This document shows, one piece after another, positions 32,255 through 43,907 of a stretch of 64,000 nt of DNA. Each line of letters begins with the position of its first letter. Position 1 is the stretch's first letter. The translations under genes were made by a program, and so were the position numbers. Below the pieces are notes generated by a model, which searched no databases, had not been told where the DNA came from, and worked only from the letters and a program-made list of their open reading frames with translations. The stretch covers positions 105,558,480 to 105,622,479 of the forward strand of contig NC_079499.1 of assembly GCF_030052815.1 (NCBI RefSeq). Reading direction: 5' to 3'. Source of the DNA: Hevea brasiliensis (lineage: Eukaryota > Streptophyta > Magnoliopsida > Malpighiales > Euphorbiaceae).

Positions 32255-33513
32255 TTGCCTGTATTCCAGACCATGATGGTCCAGCCATTAGAAAAGGAGC
32301 AAGACGACTATCCCATTGGAGCAGTAATACCAGACAATCATTACATCTATCCTCAGAAAATAAATGGTCACTGCCCCTGGGATCTCCCAGGTTCTGGAGC
32401 ATGCGATGAAGATTGTGACTGTCATGAAAATTACTGGGAAAATGAATATGACCATCCTCTGTCTGACAAAAATTGGAGGAAGCTCACCAAACAAACAAGA
32501 AGAGCCTCTTGCAGGTCACAACAAGTTCTCAGAAGAGACTATCCAGATAGTAGCCCATGGATTGGTATCCATGAGGAAACCAAGCAGAAGAAGCCTCTTC
32601 CCATCTATGAGCTTGCCCTTGAGATCATCAGAAAGGAAGGAAAGAAACTACCCCCTCTCAAACCAGTTTTTTCCCCTCTGACTTCATTTCCTTTGGTGCA
32701 ACCCTGCATGATGTTCTCACCTACCTCTTATGAAGCAGATTTTCCTCCATTAGCACAACAGACCGACCAGCAGACCAAAATCTCCACCAGACCTTTCATT
32801 CACTCAACTAAGGTTGATAGTGAAGGTCAGACAATCCCGATCACTCAAGCTGAAGAAGTTTTGAGCTGGCAAACCAAGAATGCTGCAGTCTAGAATAAGG
32901 CACTACAGCGTATTGATTCCAAGATTGACCAGGTCCTCACCAGGACTCAGCATGTTGATCAAAAGATTGACTCCTTCACTGCTTTTGCCCAAAACATGTA
33001 CAAGGACTTACAAAGCAGAATTACCCAGCTTGATAGAGATCTGAAGGCTTTGATCCAACAACGGAGATTTGGTGTAGAATTCAACCAGAAGGAACAGGAG
33101 ATAAGAAAGGCGAAAAACAGTTGGCCTAAGTTGAGGCAGACTTGCATAAGCCCACAGAAGCTCCGGTCTCTTACAGCCCATTCAGCCCTTTCTCTGCCCA
33201 AACAACTCCTAATCCTTTTCTTCCTACTCCTGAACCTACTTACTCCCCTTTTGGACCTTTTAATTATTCATATGAACCACCTCCGACATACCACCCGTCT
33301 CCTTTGTTCAAACCAACTCCAACACCTGCCAGATATGAGCCAAAGAGTCCATCTTCCTCGGAAGAATCCCATCCTTCAAAAAGTAAAATTGATAAAGGGA
33401 AGGACAAATTGTATCCTGATCCTCCTCTTCAGCATATGGTGTCCATACCCTCTAAGCCAGAACCAGAAGAAGATTCTTCTGATGACTCATCTGATGACAG
33501 TGAGGACGGATGA
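32255..33513 (+). pseudogene. EPRV MP-CP linker and coat-protein N-terminal part, copy B
   Basis: The 212-residue frame from 32255 holds a Cys/Asp-rich linker (HCPWDLPGSGACDEDCDC near residues 39-56) and a basic region. A stop at 32891 replaces a sense codon. The next segment (to about 33130) would encode a heptad-patterned coiled coil. A second frame (33142-33513) encodes a Pro/Ser-rich stretch and the acidic SKPEPEEDSSDDSSDDSEDG. It ends at TGA 33511 where copy D has CGA. Coiled coil plus acidic N-terminus is typical of caulimovirid coat protein precursors. Confidence 0.75.
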
Positions 33514-34620
33514 ATGGATATCACAATACTGCTCATGGCTGATCCTCAGCCAACAGCCTCCCAAACAGGTCCTTCACCAACCACAGATTCTACGGTGGCA
33601 CTCACAGGCCCTCTGAGGCCTCCTCAAGACCCCTATGTTGAGATCCCTGATGATGAACCAATTCTACATTTTGGACTACCAGGCGCTCCACAACAGACCA
33701 GGCCCAATTCAGGCCCATGGTTCACCTTAGATGATGTTCCCCCATCAAAATGGAGAGATCGCCTTGCAGAATTTAAAGCTTGGCTTGATGTCCAAATGCT
33801 CCGGGAAGGTGCTGACTCCCACATTATACTCAGAGAATTCATCTCTCGAACTGTTGGCACATTGCAAGATTGGTTTTCCTCCATTGGAGAATATCAGAAA
33901 GCTCAATTTTGCCACCTAACTCCCTTACAAGCAGTCAACGCTCTCTTTGCTGAGTTTCTCGGAGATGCATCCTTATACAGCAAGCAGTTAAGACAAGAGT
34001 TCTTTGACATGCGCTGCTGTTCTTTAAAAAGATCAGACATTGAAAAACACTACCAGCGCATGACTCAACGTTATTATCTGCTTAATGGTTACAATGATAT
34101 CAACCTCAGGCATACCTATATTGCCTCCTTACCAGAAGCATTACAACCAGAACTCCACAGAAGTATTGCTGCTACTAGAAGATCAATTAATGCTATCACT
34201 ATATTGGAATTCCATCAAATGTCTTTGGCAGGTCTGGAATAAATGTGCGTACAACAGTAATTGTTCAAAGATATCATTAACATCTGCAATGCTTTGAAGA
34301 ATGTATGCCAGAAGTCTCACCTTGCCATAAAATGCAAGGAAAAGAAACTGTGAATGCAAGCCAAAGAAGAAAGCACATTACAAGAAGCATCCCTCTGGGT
34401 TCAAACCCCCTTTCAAGCAAAAGAAAGGAAGAAGGCGGTCGGATACTTTGAAAGAAAAGAAAGGGTACAAAGAAGTCGGCAGTGCTATATGCGTAGCAAT
34501 CGAGGTCATTATGCCAGAAGCGCCCAAAAAACCCCAATAAAGCGGTTAAGCTATTACAACACATCTGAGCTTCTCACATCTCCACGGAGCATGATGATGT
34601 TGAATCCTGTTCTCTGAGCA
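33514..34620 (+). pseudogene. EPRV coat protein core and zinc knuckle, copy B
   Basis: The 242-residue frame 33514-34242 carries the capsid core: WFTLDDVPPSKWRDRLAEFK, LREFISRTVGTLQDWF, QLRQEFFDMRCCSLKRSDIE and HTYIASLPEAL. After a stop at 34240 the basic region and knuckle (34354-34560) appear in another frame. There the knuckle reads CYMRSNRGHYARSA, with second and last Cys lost, unlike the intact fragment A. The coat protein core is the most continuous viral segment after RT. Confidence 0.82.
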
Positions 34621-34920
34621 GGCGAACTGATGAATATCTGATCTTTGCCCTTGGGTAGACCTTTGAATCAGAAGAAGATTACTCATTCACTTCAGAAGAA
34701 TCCAGTTCAGATACTGAAGCCCATTACCCGTCTTACCTGGCCCAACATATCCAATCCTCCCAACCTACTTATGGCCCAGACACTATCCCAATTCCTTTAG
34801 TCCCGATTCATATTCTTCCCAGCAAGTATGAACGGCCCATTAGTGTCATTGGCTTCCTGGATACCGGGGCTAACAAAAGCATGATGAGCCCAGCCATCTT
34901 ACCCTCAGAATACTGGGTCC
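34621..34920 (+). pseudogene. EPRV aspartic protease, copy B
   Basis: The acidic linker (34650-34715) leads to a retropepsin-like block reading VIGFLDTGANKSMMSPAILP. DTGA (about 34859-34870) is the active-site motif that cuts the polyprotein. The frame runs on into the RT frame that is open from 34881, so protease and RT are continuous here. Confidence 0.82.
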
Positions 34921-36017
34921 CTCATGAAGAATACTTTAAGGCTACAGATGGAAATGTTTTCAAAACTAGCCTCATCACCAAGCATCCAATTGGAATCCAG
35001 TTCTTCCCCACTTGTATCCTCTGGACTAGGGTCATCAGGTCGGATCTTCCTGACAAGGATTTGCTGATAGGCTTTGACTTGTATCAACAGGCGAAGCATT
35101 TGAAGATCCTCCCCACAGGATTGAAATATAAGAGGAATTTTCAGCCATTTACTTCTATCCCAAAGTTATATTCTTTGGCTGATGCCTCAGCTGAATTCCA
35201 AGAGCACAAGGAGCTCCTTTTAAGGTCCTGTGCTGATTCCCATGCACATTTTCACCATCACCACCCCCTATGGAAAAACCCAGAATTCTTTGTCAGTCTT
35301 CCATTCAAACTCAATGAAAATATTAATCCGACAAAGGCATCATACCCGGGAATGAATCCTACAGACTTGGCTCTAGCCCAAGAAGAGTGCAGACAGCTTC
35401 TCCAACAAGGCCTCATAGAACCCACTTCCTCCCAATGGGCCTGCCAGGCCTTTTATGTTGAAAAAAGATCAGAACGACTAAGAGGGAAGAAAAGACTTGT
35501 CATAGATTACAAGCCTCTGAATCATTTCCTCCAAGATGACAAGTTCCCATTACCAAAGCCTGAAGCCTTATTCACCCAACTACACGAAGCCCATATCTGC
35601 TCCAAGTTTGATCTTAAAGCTGGTTTTTGGCAATTGGGTATTAACCCCTCTGATAGGCCTAAGGCGCTACGCATTCCTCTGACCCAATACCAATGGGCGA
35701 TCCTTCCATTCGGCCTTAAGACGGCCCCATCAGTTTTCCAAAAGGCCATGACAAGGATATTCGAGCCCATACTACGTAGTGCTCTTATTTATATAGATGA
35801 TATCCTTCTCTTCTCCAAAGATGTTACGGCCCATAGGACACTCCTCTCCACATTTCAACAATTGGTGAATTCCTATAGAATTATGCTATCAGAAAAGAAG
35901 AGCTCACTGGCCCAAACTGACATCGACTTCCTTGGAATGAAATTCAAGGATGGAAAATACCAACCGGGACCTCACATTGCAGAAGAATTACTGAAGTTTC
36001 CTGATGAGGACTTGTGA
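34881..36017 (+). pseudogene. EPRV reverse transcriptase, copy B
   Basis: A 378-residue open frame. LAQEECRQLLQQGLIEPTSS and KRLVIDYKPLNHFLQDDKFP mark the fingers. FDLKAGFWQLGI holds the first catalytic Asp, and LIYIDDILLFSKD holds the YXDD motif with both further Asp. DIDFLGMKF follows. All RT catalytic residues are present and the frame is unbroken across the domain, unusual for this region. It ends at TGA 36015 just before the RNase H connector, which is out of frame. Confidence 0.88.
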
Positions 36018-36850
36018 TAAAACAAATACAACGATTCCTTGGTATCATCAATTACATCGGAAGTTTATTCGCATGTGGCGCCCACACCGGTATCAAAGAT
36101 GATTAAAAGGATGCCCCACCATGGAGGGAAGAACAGACATGTGCAGTCAAAAAATTAAAAGAAGTGGCTTTAAACCCGCCACCACTAAAGATTCCCAGCA
36201 TTAGATATCGCATCCTTCAGACTGATGCTAGTGACACCCACTGGGGTGTAGTCCTCATCGAAGAAATTCAAGGAGAAAAGTATATCTGCGGACATGCTAG
36301 TGGAGAGTTCCCAGAGCCTCAGAAACATTATCATTCAGTCTACAAAGAGATACTAGCTGTCAAAAATGGAATAAAGAAATTCGAATTTCATTTGATTGGC
36401 CACCATTTCACTGTGGTCATGGACAGCTCATCCTTCCCAAAGGTTCTAGACTTCAAAAATAAGTCTCTTCCTGAACCACAATTACTGAGGCTTAAGGACT
36501 GCTTCGCCAAGTATAAATTCACAGTCCAACATATCAAGGGGAAGCACAACTTGGTTCCTGACCTCCTATCCAGACCAAAAACCCTCCACCTGATCCAATC
36601 TTCCTCTACACTCCCTTTGATCCTCATGGCATCATCTTCATCCTCTCCACATACTCCTTCTCCAATGCACAATTTCCTGGTTCCTACTCCAGACAGTTTC
36701 CCTCCCGGATGTTCACCAAACCAGCCTATCACAAAAATGGCTAAGTTCGCAAGTGATCATCTATTTCACTACCTAAGTGCAAGAAATACCCTAAGGGATT
36801 ACTCCCCTCCTCATTGTCTTTATCACGACAACCCTTTCCTCACTGTTTGA
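36018..36850 (+). pseudogene. EPRV RNase H, copy B
   Basis: The connector (36018-36163) is frameshifted. The frame from 36164 shows LQTDASDTHWGVVL (catalytic Asp), YKEILAVKNGIKKFEFHLIG (Glu), FTVVMDSSSF (Asp) and HIKGKHNLVPDLLSR, the usual domain end. A Ser/Pro-rich tail of about 70 residues follows to the stop at 36848. The domain itself looks intact. Confidence 0.87.
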
Positions 36851-36882
36851 TATCCATCTGGCGAGAACTCATCTGGAAGAAC

Positions 36883-37517
36883 TATGGCTCCTCTGGTGCA
36901 TGGTTACTCTCTATTCTCTGAGGATAGAATTCCACTCATGGCCCTATATCGGTATGTTATGAACAACACCATGAGAACTCTCTGTCAGTTTGGAATGGTT
37001 TAAGCCCAGTTCAGCATGGCGCTCTGATGCAGCGCATCATAGACACCCATGGAATAGAAAGCAGGCCCATCGCTACTCGGCCCAACATCAGAACCCTGTT
37101 CATTTTTCACAGGCCTTTCTCTAGAAGGCCCGATGGACTCCTCTGGACCCAGAATACTGAATATGAATGGAGGACTTATGTGGGATCAATTATTGACAAG
37201 GAGGCCATGGGACCCTTGAGAAAACAACTAATGAATATCTTTGTGAAATCATGGCTATTATTATGCAGTACCTCCCCATGTGAATTGCACATCACTTGGT
37301 CCCATCCGGTCTCTCAGCGATGAGCCTATTAGTGGACCCATCCCATGTGGCAAGATTCCCGAGGATCAATGGACACGAGTCACGAGATGCCATTCAAAGC
37401 ACTAACCCACCTTCTCACGTACCTGAGACGGTGGCCAAGGACTTTTTGGAATCGATTACGATGACTACGACTATGACACCCTCAATCATCCACCACCCCA
37501 TGATAAAAGTTAAAGTT
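36883..37517 (+). pseudogene. EPRV second ORF, copy B
   Basis: A protein of unknown function downstream of RNase H; a better version lies at 47998-48615. Readable segments include YVMNNTMRTL, then from 37027 QRIIDTHGIESRPIATRPNI, FHRPFSRRPDGLLWTQNTEY and IIDKEAMGPLRKQL. Several base losses split it into frames (breaks near 37000, 37235 and 37340). Position and size resemble the second ORF of florendoviruses, to which no function is assigned as far as I know. Confidence 0.65.
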
Positions 37518-37680
37518 TGTCGATCGATAATGTAATAATGTACTGTCTTTATTTTTGCTTTCCTTTATGTTACTTTAAAATTAATCGTGCTTGATTTCTA
37601 ACAGGTTACTGTAATGTTAAGAGCCTCCTCGCCTATATAAGGAGTTGCTCTCTTGATTTATGTCAGACTTAGTTCCATTT
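37518..37680 (+). promoter_or_regulatory. EPRV promoter with TATA box, copy B
   Basis: TATATAAGG at 37634-37642 lies after the second ORF and about 40-50 bp before the conserved leader start (CATTTCAATAATATTC). This spacing fits a pararetroviral RNA promoter with transcription beginning near 37664-37675. The same arrangement recurs at 48743. Confidence 0.75.
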
Positions 37681-37953
37681 CAATAATATTCTATGAAGTT
37701 CTCTTCCATGGCTTTCTCAACTCTTCTTCTTCTCTCCAAAAACCTTTGAACGTGTATCATACTCTTATAATCAGAGATACGTATGCTCTACACTTGCCTC
37801 TTTGAGAGGATCCTGTGTATCAGAAATATCTTTGTTTTGACATTAAGGTGCGACGGTCCCGTTATCACATGTATAATGAACAAAGGGCACGACCAGAGTA
37901 CATATGGAGAGGAAGAGGCATAGCATGAGTTCATTATATGTGTGGTAAGGGCT
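37681..37953 (+). repeat. EPRV leader repeat, second copy
   Basis: Direct repeat of 30790-31065, including both stem arms (37864-37881 and 37929-37946). It stops at GGGCT (37953), where the sequence jumps to RT (GCTGGTTTTTGGC). GCT is shared by both sides of the join. Confidence 0.85.
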
Positions 37954-38673
37954 GGTTTTTGGCAATTGGGTATTAACCCTCTCGATAGGCCCAAGGCGCT
38001 ACGCATTCCTACGGCCCAATACCAATGGACAGTCCTTCCATTCTGCCTTAAGACGGCCCCATCAGTTTTTCAAAAGGCCATGACAAGGATATTCGAGCCC
38101 ATACTACATAGTGCTCTTATTTATATAGATGATATCCTTCTCTTCTCCAAAGATGTTAAGGCCCATAGGACACTCCTCTCCACATTTCAACAATTGTTGA
38201 ATTCCAATGGAATTATGCTATCGAGAAAGAAGAGCTCAGCCCAAGCGACATCGACTTCCTTGGAATAAAATTCAAGGATGGAAAATACCAGCAGGACCTC
38301 ACATTGCAGAAGAATTACTGAGGCTTAAGGACTGGTTCGCCAAGTATAAATTCACAGTCCAGCATATCAAGGGGAAGCACAACTTAGTTCCTGACCTCCT
38401 ATCCAGGCAAAAAACCCTCCACCTGATCCAATCTTCCTCTACACTCCCTTTGATCCTCATGGCATCATCTTCATCCTCTCCACATACTCCTTCTCCAATG
38501 CACAATTTCCTGGTTCCTACTCCAGACAGTTTCCCTCCCAGATGTTCACCAAACCAGCCTATCACAAAAATGGCTAAGTTCGCAAGGGATCATCTATTTC
38601 ACTACCTGAGTGCAAGAAATACCCTAAGGGGATTACTCCCCTCCTCGACTATCTTTATCCCTGACAACCCTTT
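37954..38673 (+). pseudogene. EPRV copy C: RT active-site fragment fused to RNase H tail
   Basis: 37954-38312 matches copy B 35623-35985 (RT from AGFWQLGINP through YIDDILLFSKD). At AATTACTGA (38313-38321) it switches to the sequence at 36480 on, losing 494 bp that include most of RNase H. It then carries HIKGKHNLVPDLLSR and the Ser/Pro-rich tail to 38673, where E3 is inserted. The fusion cannot give active RNase H. The copy resumes at 47926. Confidence 0.85.
38669..38673. repeat. E3 target site duplication CCTTT, left copy
   Basis: CCTTT before TGTAACACCCC at 38674 is repeated at 47926-47930 after GTGTTACA. Copy B reads through the site once (ACCCTTTCCTCAC near 36828-36840). Confidence 0.9.
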
Positions 38674-41600
38674 TGTAACACCCCTCACCGGACTACATTG
38701 TAGCCGAGCAAGGCGTGCTACATTCGGTGCTGGAGCACCCTAACTTACCTTACTTTATTTCTTTAAAAATTTTGTTCTCGTTATATTTAATATCGATTAT
38801 TTTTCGACGGAGAAACTAACGGAGTTTCCCCTATTTTATTATCGTTTGACGTGTTTTACTATTCATCTGTTTGAAAATTTCAATAATATTTTACAATAAA
38901 AATCTTATCAATTATTTTCATAACCATCTCATAATTCACATCTCATTCATATATCTCAATTTTATATTCATTTCCATGCATTATTTATATATTTCAAATC
39001 TGTCTTCAAATCCATACAATCTCATTCATGCTCAAATCACATAAGTAAAATTTTCAAATTTCATTAATTTACATAATTTCATAATTTACATGATATATAA
39101 ATTAATTACATATGAAAAAGCTAATTTATTAATTTACATCACATTCCTATTAATTACCTGTTCATAATATACATTACAATACAATATCTAAGCATTTTAT
39201 ACAAAATATAAAATATAATCTATATGGGCCCTATCTACATGCATTCTTTGAGAGGTGACAATCTTGAATACTTGAGACATACGCGGTCAGAACTCCCAAA
39301 ATTCCTAGTCAAGCGTCCATTGGGTTCTAAGCTTCATTCTTTGCTCGAAGGAAACAATTCCATCGCGCTAAGCATTTCTGCTTAGTGGTGCAATAATATA
39401 ACAAGGAAATAATATACAAATAAAGATAGAAATAAAACATAATTCAAATAATTAAGATTTGTTTATACTTCACATGCGGTTTCTAAAATTTAATAAGTTT
39501 TATCCTAATTTAGTCTTCTTTGGAAGTGTTTATTTACCAATGTCTGATAATAATGTACATAGAAAAATGATCTAAAAATAATAAATTTATGCTTATATTA
39601 TTATGTAAGTCTCATTTGAACTATTTATGTATGCTATAATTTTCTTTGCTAATCTTTTAGCATTTTCTCAATACTTTATAGGTTGTCTCAGTTTATCTCA
39701 TAATAAGTAAATTTTAATATCGGTCCAGTTCATTTTGATTCTTTCTAATAAATAACTATTCTAATTTATTTTAGGTTATCTTACTCATTTATTTTATTTA
39801 ATTTCTAATATTTTTAATTGGTAATATTCTTAACTTATTTCAATAAATTTCACTGCCCAAGTAACCTATAATAGGTTGACTAAACTGGATAACGGGTCAT
39901 TGGCAGTGGACACCGCGGTGCCTCGGGCCGTCATACCATGGGACGCAGAACGTCAACCACGTATGCAGTCAGTATGGCTAAAAAGCCATGATATCACATA
40001 ATCGGGCATAAAAGCCATGAATACGGGCATAAAAGCCATGAATACGGGCATAAAGCCATGAATATAGGCATAAAGCCTTTCGCAGTACTGCTAAAACAAT
40101 ACCCTATTGGCATGCCAAACTATCCAATCTGACACACATGTCTAGGCAATACAAGGGCACATAATATCATTAAATATTAATATATTGTGTTTTATGACTT
40201 TATTATTTCATGATAAATTTCATAATTTATACATTCATCATAATATTCATACATTCCTTACATCATTCATATTGATCACAATTCACAACAATGGTGTTCA
40301 TATACCATTGTACTCAAAATATTTTTCCTTTCTCTTATAAAGAAAACTAATATTCCATTCATATTTTCATGTGATTCATTTATTCATTACAATATTTATA
40401 TGAATTCATAACTCATACAAGGTGTTATTATCTTATTTGTAATGGAAACATAAATCCTATTGTAAACCTCATCCCATTTATACTCAACAATCCATCTAGG
40501 TTAATGTCATTTCATATTCAAGTGGTATTACTTATGTTTTATTAGACCTACTATTAATGGGAATAAATCTTAACTATATACTCACATAACTTAAATGTTC
40601 ATCAAGTCATTTAGGTTAATTACTATTTCTATTCAAGTAATCCATGAATGTTTTATGGATTTCAAATTTCATACCTTAATTTCCTCTACCAATTTAGTTA
40701 TTATACGTTGTGTCTTTGTATTACTATTCACATTACTATTCACTCAAATTGTTGACCTTTTAAGACATAATAAATTTATTGAACCTAAGTTCTCCAGGAT
40801 ACCACATTTTGCATTCAAAATTTGTTGGTATTGGTTGCCAATACCATTTCCAAGCTTAATGTTAATTGGGCAGAATTTTCAGTTTTCATGCCTTGTATTT
40901 ACTGTTCCATTGGTCAATTTTGCAGTGGGAATTTAGCAAAATGATCAACATGAAAGTTGTTTCTTATTTTGTCTAGTTGAATTTCTTTTTTTGAATCATT
41001 CCATTTGGAGTTTTGTAGCTCAAGTTATGGTCATTTTACCATAACTGGATGGAATGACCTGTACCCAGATTTTCTGGGCAATTTGGTTCTGCCAGATTTG
41101 GTGACCTAAGTTTGGTTGGCAATTTGACTGGATTAAGGTCAGAATTTGGATTTGTGTTCTTCATGAAAGTTGTTGGTCTATATCTCAGCTTATTTCTGGT
41201 AAAATTTCAGGTCAATTGGACCTTTCTACACTAAGTTATGGCCAAATGACCAAACACTGTTCATTTGGTCATTTTGCCCAGGCAGACTGCAGGTCACCCG
41301 ATTTAGGGAAAACTTTTGGTCCACTTGGTTTGGTTTTCTGGGCATGGTTTCTTTACCAAAGTTGTGCCATTATGTGTCTAGTTTCATGTACAATTGGTCT
41401 TGTACCAATTGAACCTGTAAAATTCAATTTATGGCTATCCAAACCTGCTGGACTCATGCCCAGTCCTGCAGGTCACCAAGGGCAGCATACATAACCTCAA
41501 TTCTCTTGGCACCATTCACTCAATTTCCTACTCAAACATGACCACATGGTCACTAACTGACCATTACAACCTCTTTTTACTAATACTTAAACAAAATCCA

Positions 41601-42714
41601 AATTTTGGTGCCCAAACCCTAACTCCAATAATTTCAATTCTCTATATACATATAATCCATGAATTAAAACACCAAAATCATATTTAATGGCAGCCATACA
41701 TAACTATTATGCAATCAAATTGTTGAAATCCTAGGTACCCTAAGTCTGCCAAAATTTCATGGGGCAAGTTCATGCATCTTTAATTCATTTTTCATCAAAT
41801 TTTCAACTTAACTCAACTTAAATTCATGCTTAGAAAAGAATGGAAGCAAGAAAATTAGCACTAACCTCTTGGATGAATTTTTACCCTTCACTTTCCTTCA
41901 CTTTCTCCTCTTCTAATGGCTGCCCAAGTTTAGCTCTAGTGGTAAGGGAAATTTTTTGTGAAGAGAGGGTGAGGTTGTATGGTGTAGTTGGCTAGGGAAT
42001 CAAGCTCATTTGGAGCTTTAATGGTGGTTTTCCTCTCTTTTTTTTTTCTTTGGTGTGGGAATAAGAAGAAGGGGCTGCTAGAATTGTTTTATTTTTATCT
42101 CATTTTAATCCCTTTTAATTTGCTTGTCAAGTTGTGATTGGGTGGGAGCATGTTAATGACATCATGTGATGTCATAATTCCCAATTTCTTTCATTTTTCT
42201 TTTCTTTTTTACTCATTTTCAATTCAATTTTTAACAATATTTATTCATATTTTAGATCATAATAATTATTTACTTAACTGGACAAGTCGGTCAAAAATCG
42301 TCTCTGAAGGCGAAATGACCAAAATGCCCTCCGTTTGGCTTAACGGGCTAAAATTGTCTGTACAGATTGAACAATTTTTCTAAGCCTTTTCTTGGCATTC
42401 TAATGCCATAGAAACTTCAATGACTCTTCTCTGAAGTCCTAAAAATTATTTTATGAATTTTCTCCCGAGTCTAGGGCTCCTAGTTGCGAGAACCGCAACT
42501 TCCTCTTTGGAGTTACCCATCGCTAGAACCTTTGGCTCATTTAACTTGATTGTATTTTATTTCTAAAATTTTTCCTAAATTTTTCTTATTAATATTTGAG
42601 TTATTTATGACTCTTCACTCTAGCCTAAATATTTTTCCAGATGTTCTAAGCTATGCGGACCGACACGATCAGGAGCAGTAGATTATGCGTAATTGCTACT
42701 GATGAGGTGTTAAA
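38674..42714 (-). repeat. E3 3' LTR
   Basis: 4.04 kb, TGTAACACCCCTCACC to GGTGTTAAA (one base off the usual TTACA). It holds the LTR hairpin CTAAGCATTTCTGCTTAG (39368-39385) followed by TGGTGCA, and four ~20 bp tandem units CGGGCATAAAAGCCATGAATA near 40000-40078. Plus-strand frames at 40595-40936 and 41216-41494 are also present in the other LTR, but run antisense and show no family signature. Confidence 0.9.
40000..40080. repeat. ~20 bp tandem repeat in E3 LTR
   Basis: About four units built on GGGCATAAAAGCCATGAATA. Each has a small internal palindrome (GGCATAAAAGCC type; compare GGCTAAAAAGCC just upstream). The other LTR has about three units (45236-45295), and E4 has a similar array at 63380-63435. 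Confidence 0.75.
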
Positions 42715-42728
42715 ATTCTTCCCCTCTA
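42715..42728 (-). other. E3 polypurine tract
   Basis: ATTCTTCCCCTCTA directly follows the LTR edge; on the sense strand it is purine-rich. The same tract follows the E4 LTR at 62101. Confidence 0.75.
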
Positions 42729-42905
42729 ATTTAATTTTTGTCCTCGAAATTTACTATGTGTTTTGGATTATGAGATAATTATTTTACCTTTCTATTGCTC
42801 CCTATGTATACTTCTTTTATATATATGGTACTATTTAGTTTTTTTGAATCTATCATTATACACTTAGGCATATCATAAAGGAAATACTTTACCTCAAATT
42901 CACAT

Positions 42906-43277
42906 TTATGGCTTCTTGCTCCTCTCCGGCTTGGGTGACATTTGGAAGTGGTGTGTTACTATTGTACTTGGTCCTTCCACGACCTGCATGCAGGTCAGTG
43001 TTAAATTCCTCTTAGGAAAATCTTTCAGACGATGGTCTATGGCCCCACATCTATAACAGGCTCCAGTCAACCCCCTACATTCACCCTTATGCCACTTGTT
43101 ACAACGACCACATTTTCTTGCTAGTCCTGGTGCACTCACTACTAGTATTTCTGGTTGATCTCTTCTATGTATAGGCCTGGGTCTAGATCTCCTACTTTGA
43201 TCAGATGTCTGACTTAACTGTTCTCTCGGCCTCTTATTACTAGATTGTCCAAATTTCCTCTTTTCTTTGATCACCAC
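42906..43277 (-). pseudogene. E3 Gag remnant with zinc knuckle region
   Basis: A 123-residue frame with RKCGRCNKWHKGECRGLTG and then CYRCGAIDHRLKDF, a zinc knuckle whose last Cys is Phe. The preceding segment is Arg/Gln/Ser-rich like other gypsy Gag linkers. Further gag-like sequence lies to about 43600 without a clear frame. Nothing of pol follows. A decayed leftover rather than a functional protein. Confidence 0.7.
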
Positions 43278-43890
43278 TCCTCTTACTGTTCCTCTTCATG
43301 GACCACGACTAATATATTTCTTCTGAACTCTATCGAGAAAGAATTCCCGTCACGTCATTCTTGGCACTACCTTGGTTATGACATCCCATCAGATATGCGA
43401 CTTCTTATAATAATGAAACTACACACTCCAAACTACATTACGGTGTGCAATGGAGCTATCTTTGAGGACTCTTTCGATCCTTTCTAACCAATACTCACCC
43501 ATTTGAAGAATCGTCTTCCTTTTACCATTGAAATCTCTGACTCCATACTTCCTAATTTTTCCTAGAGGTGATTTACTGTGAGGCAGTGGTGGAATAACTT
43601 GATCATCTGTCGAAAGAATCTAGTCATCTGCTCAAACAAGGTGCATTGGGGTTATGCAGGCAACTCTTGCAATGGTGGAGCAGGATCTCCACGATTTCCA
43701 ATATCACTCCCGATCGGGATACGACTTACTACTTCTTCTTCTACTTCCTCTGCAGTGCGAGTCCATACCTTAACCTAAAATAACCAAGAAAATAGATCTG
43801 CATTAGTGTCACCTCGACTCATATGAATGCAATGCATGTCATGCACACAATCTTATTCTATCTATCTATGCCTAGGAACGCCTAAACCGC

Positions 43891-43902
43891 GCTCTGATAC
43901 CA
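43891..43902 (-). other. E3 primer binding site
   Basis: GCTCTGATACCA (sense TGGTATCAGAGC), a perfect initiator tRNA-Met site five bases (ATAAA) from the LTR edge. Confidence 0.9.
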
Positions 43903-43907
43903 ATAAA

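Larger units (their letters stand above)
30788..37953 (+). mobile_element. Endogenous pararetrovirus copy B (near full length)
   Basis: An integrated caulimovirid genome in the order leader, PBS, movement protein, coat protein with coiled coil and zinc knuckle, aspartic protease, RT, RNase H, downstream ORF, promoter, and a second copy of the leader start. One genome length, from leader to leader repeat, is about 6.9 kb including internal deletions. Domain order in one polyprotein followed by a second ORF fits Florendovirus, the commonest endogenous genus in angiosperms; the assignment is inferred from layout alone. Caulimovirids encode no integrase, and none is seen. Nonsense changes and frameshifts make every large protein non-functional as written. 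Confidence 0.85.

Noticed and set aside
40000..40080. Regular repeat array that might suggest a CRISPR
   Set aside because: Units are adjacent, without unique spacers, in plant LTR sequence.
40595..40936. Plus-strand ORF of 113 codons, repeated at 45873-46154; similar ORF pair 41216-41494 and 46334-46711
   Set aside because: They lie in the two E3 LTRs, antisense to the element. Their similarity comes from LTR duplication, and the hydrophobic, Phe-rich translation has no family motif.
43891..43902. GCTCTGATACCA sites as possible tRNA gene pieces
   Set aside because: They sit directly at LTR edges in four elements and are primer binding sites; no tRNA body surrounds them.
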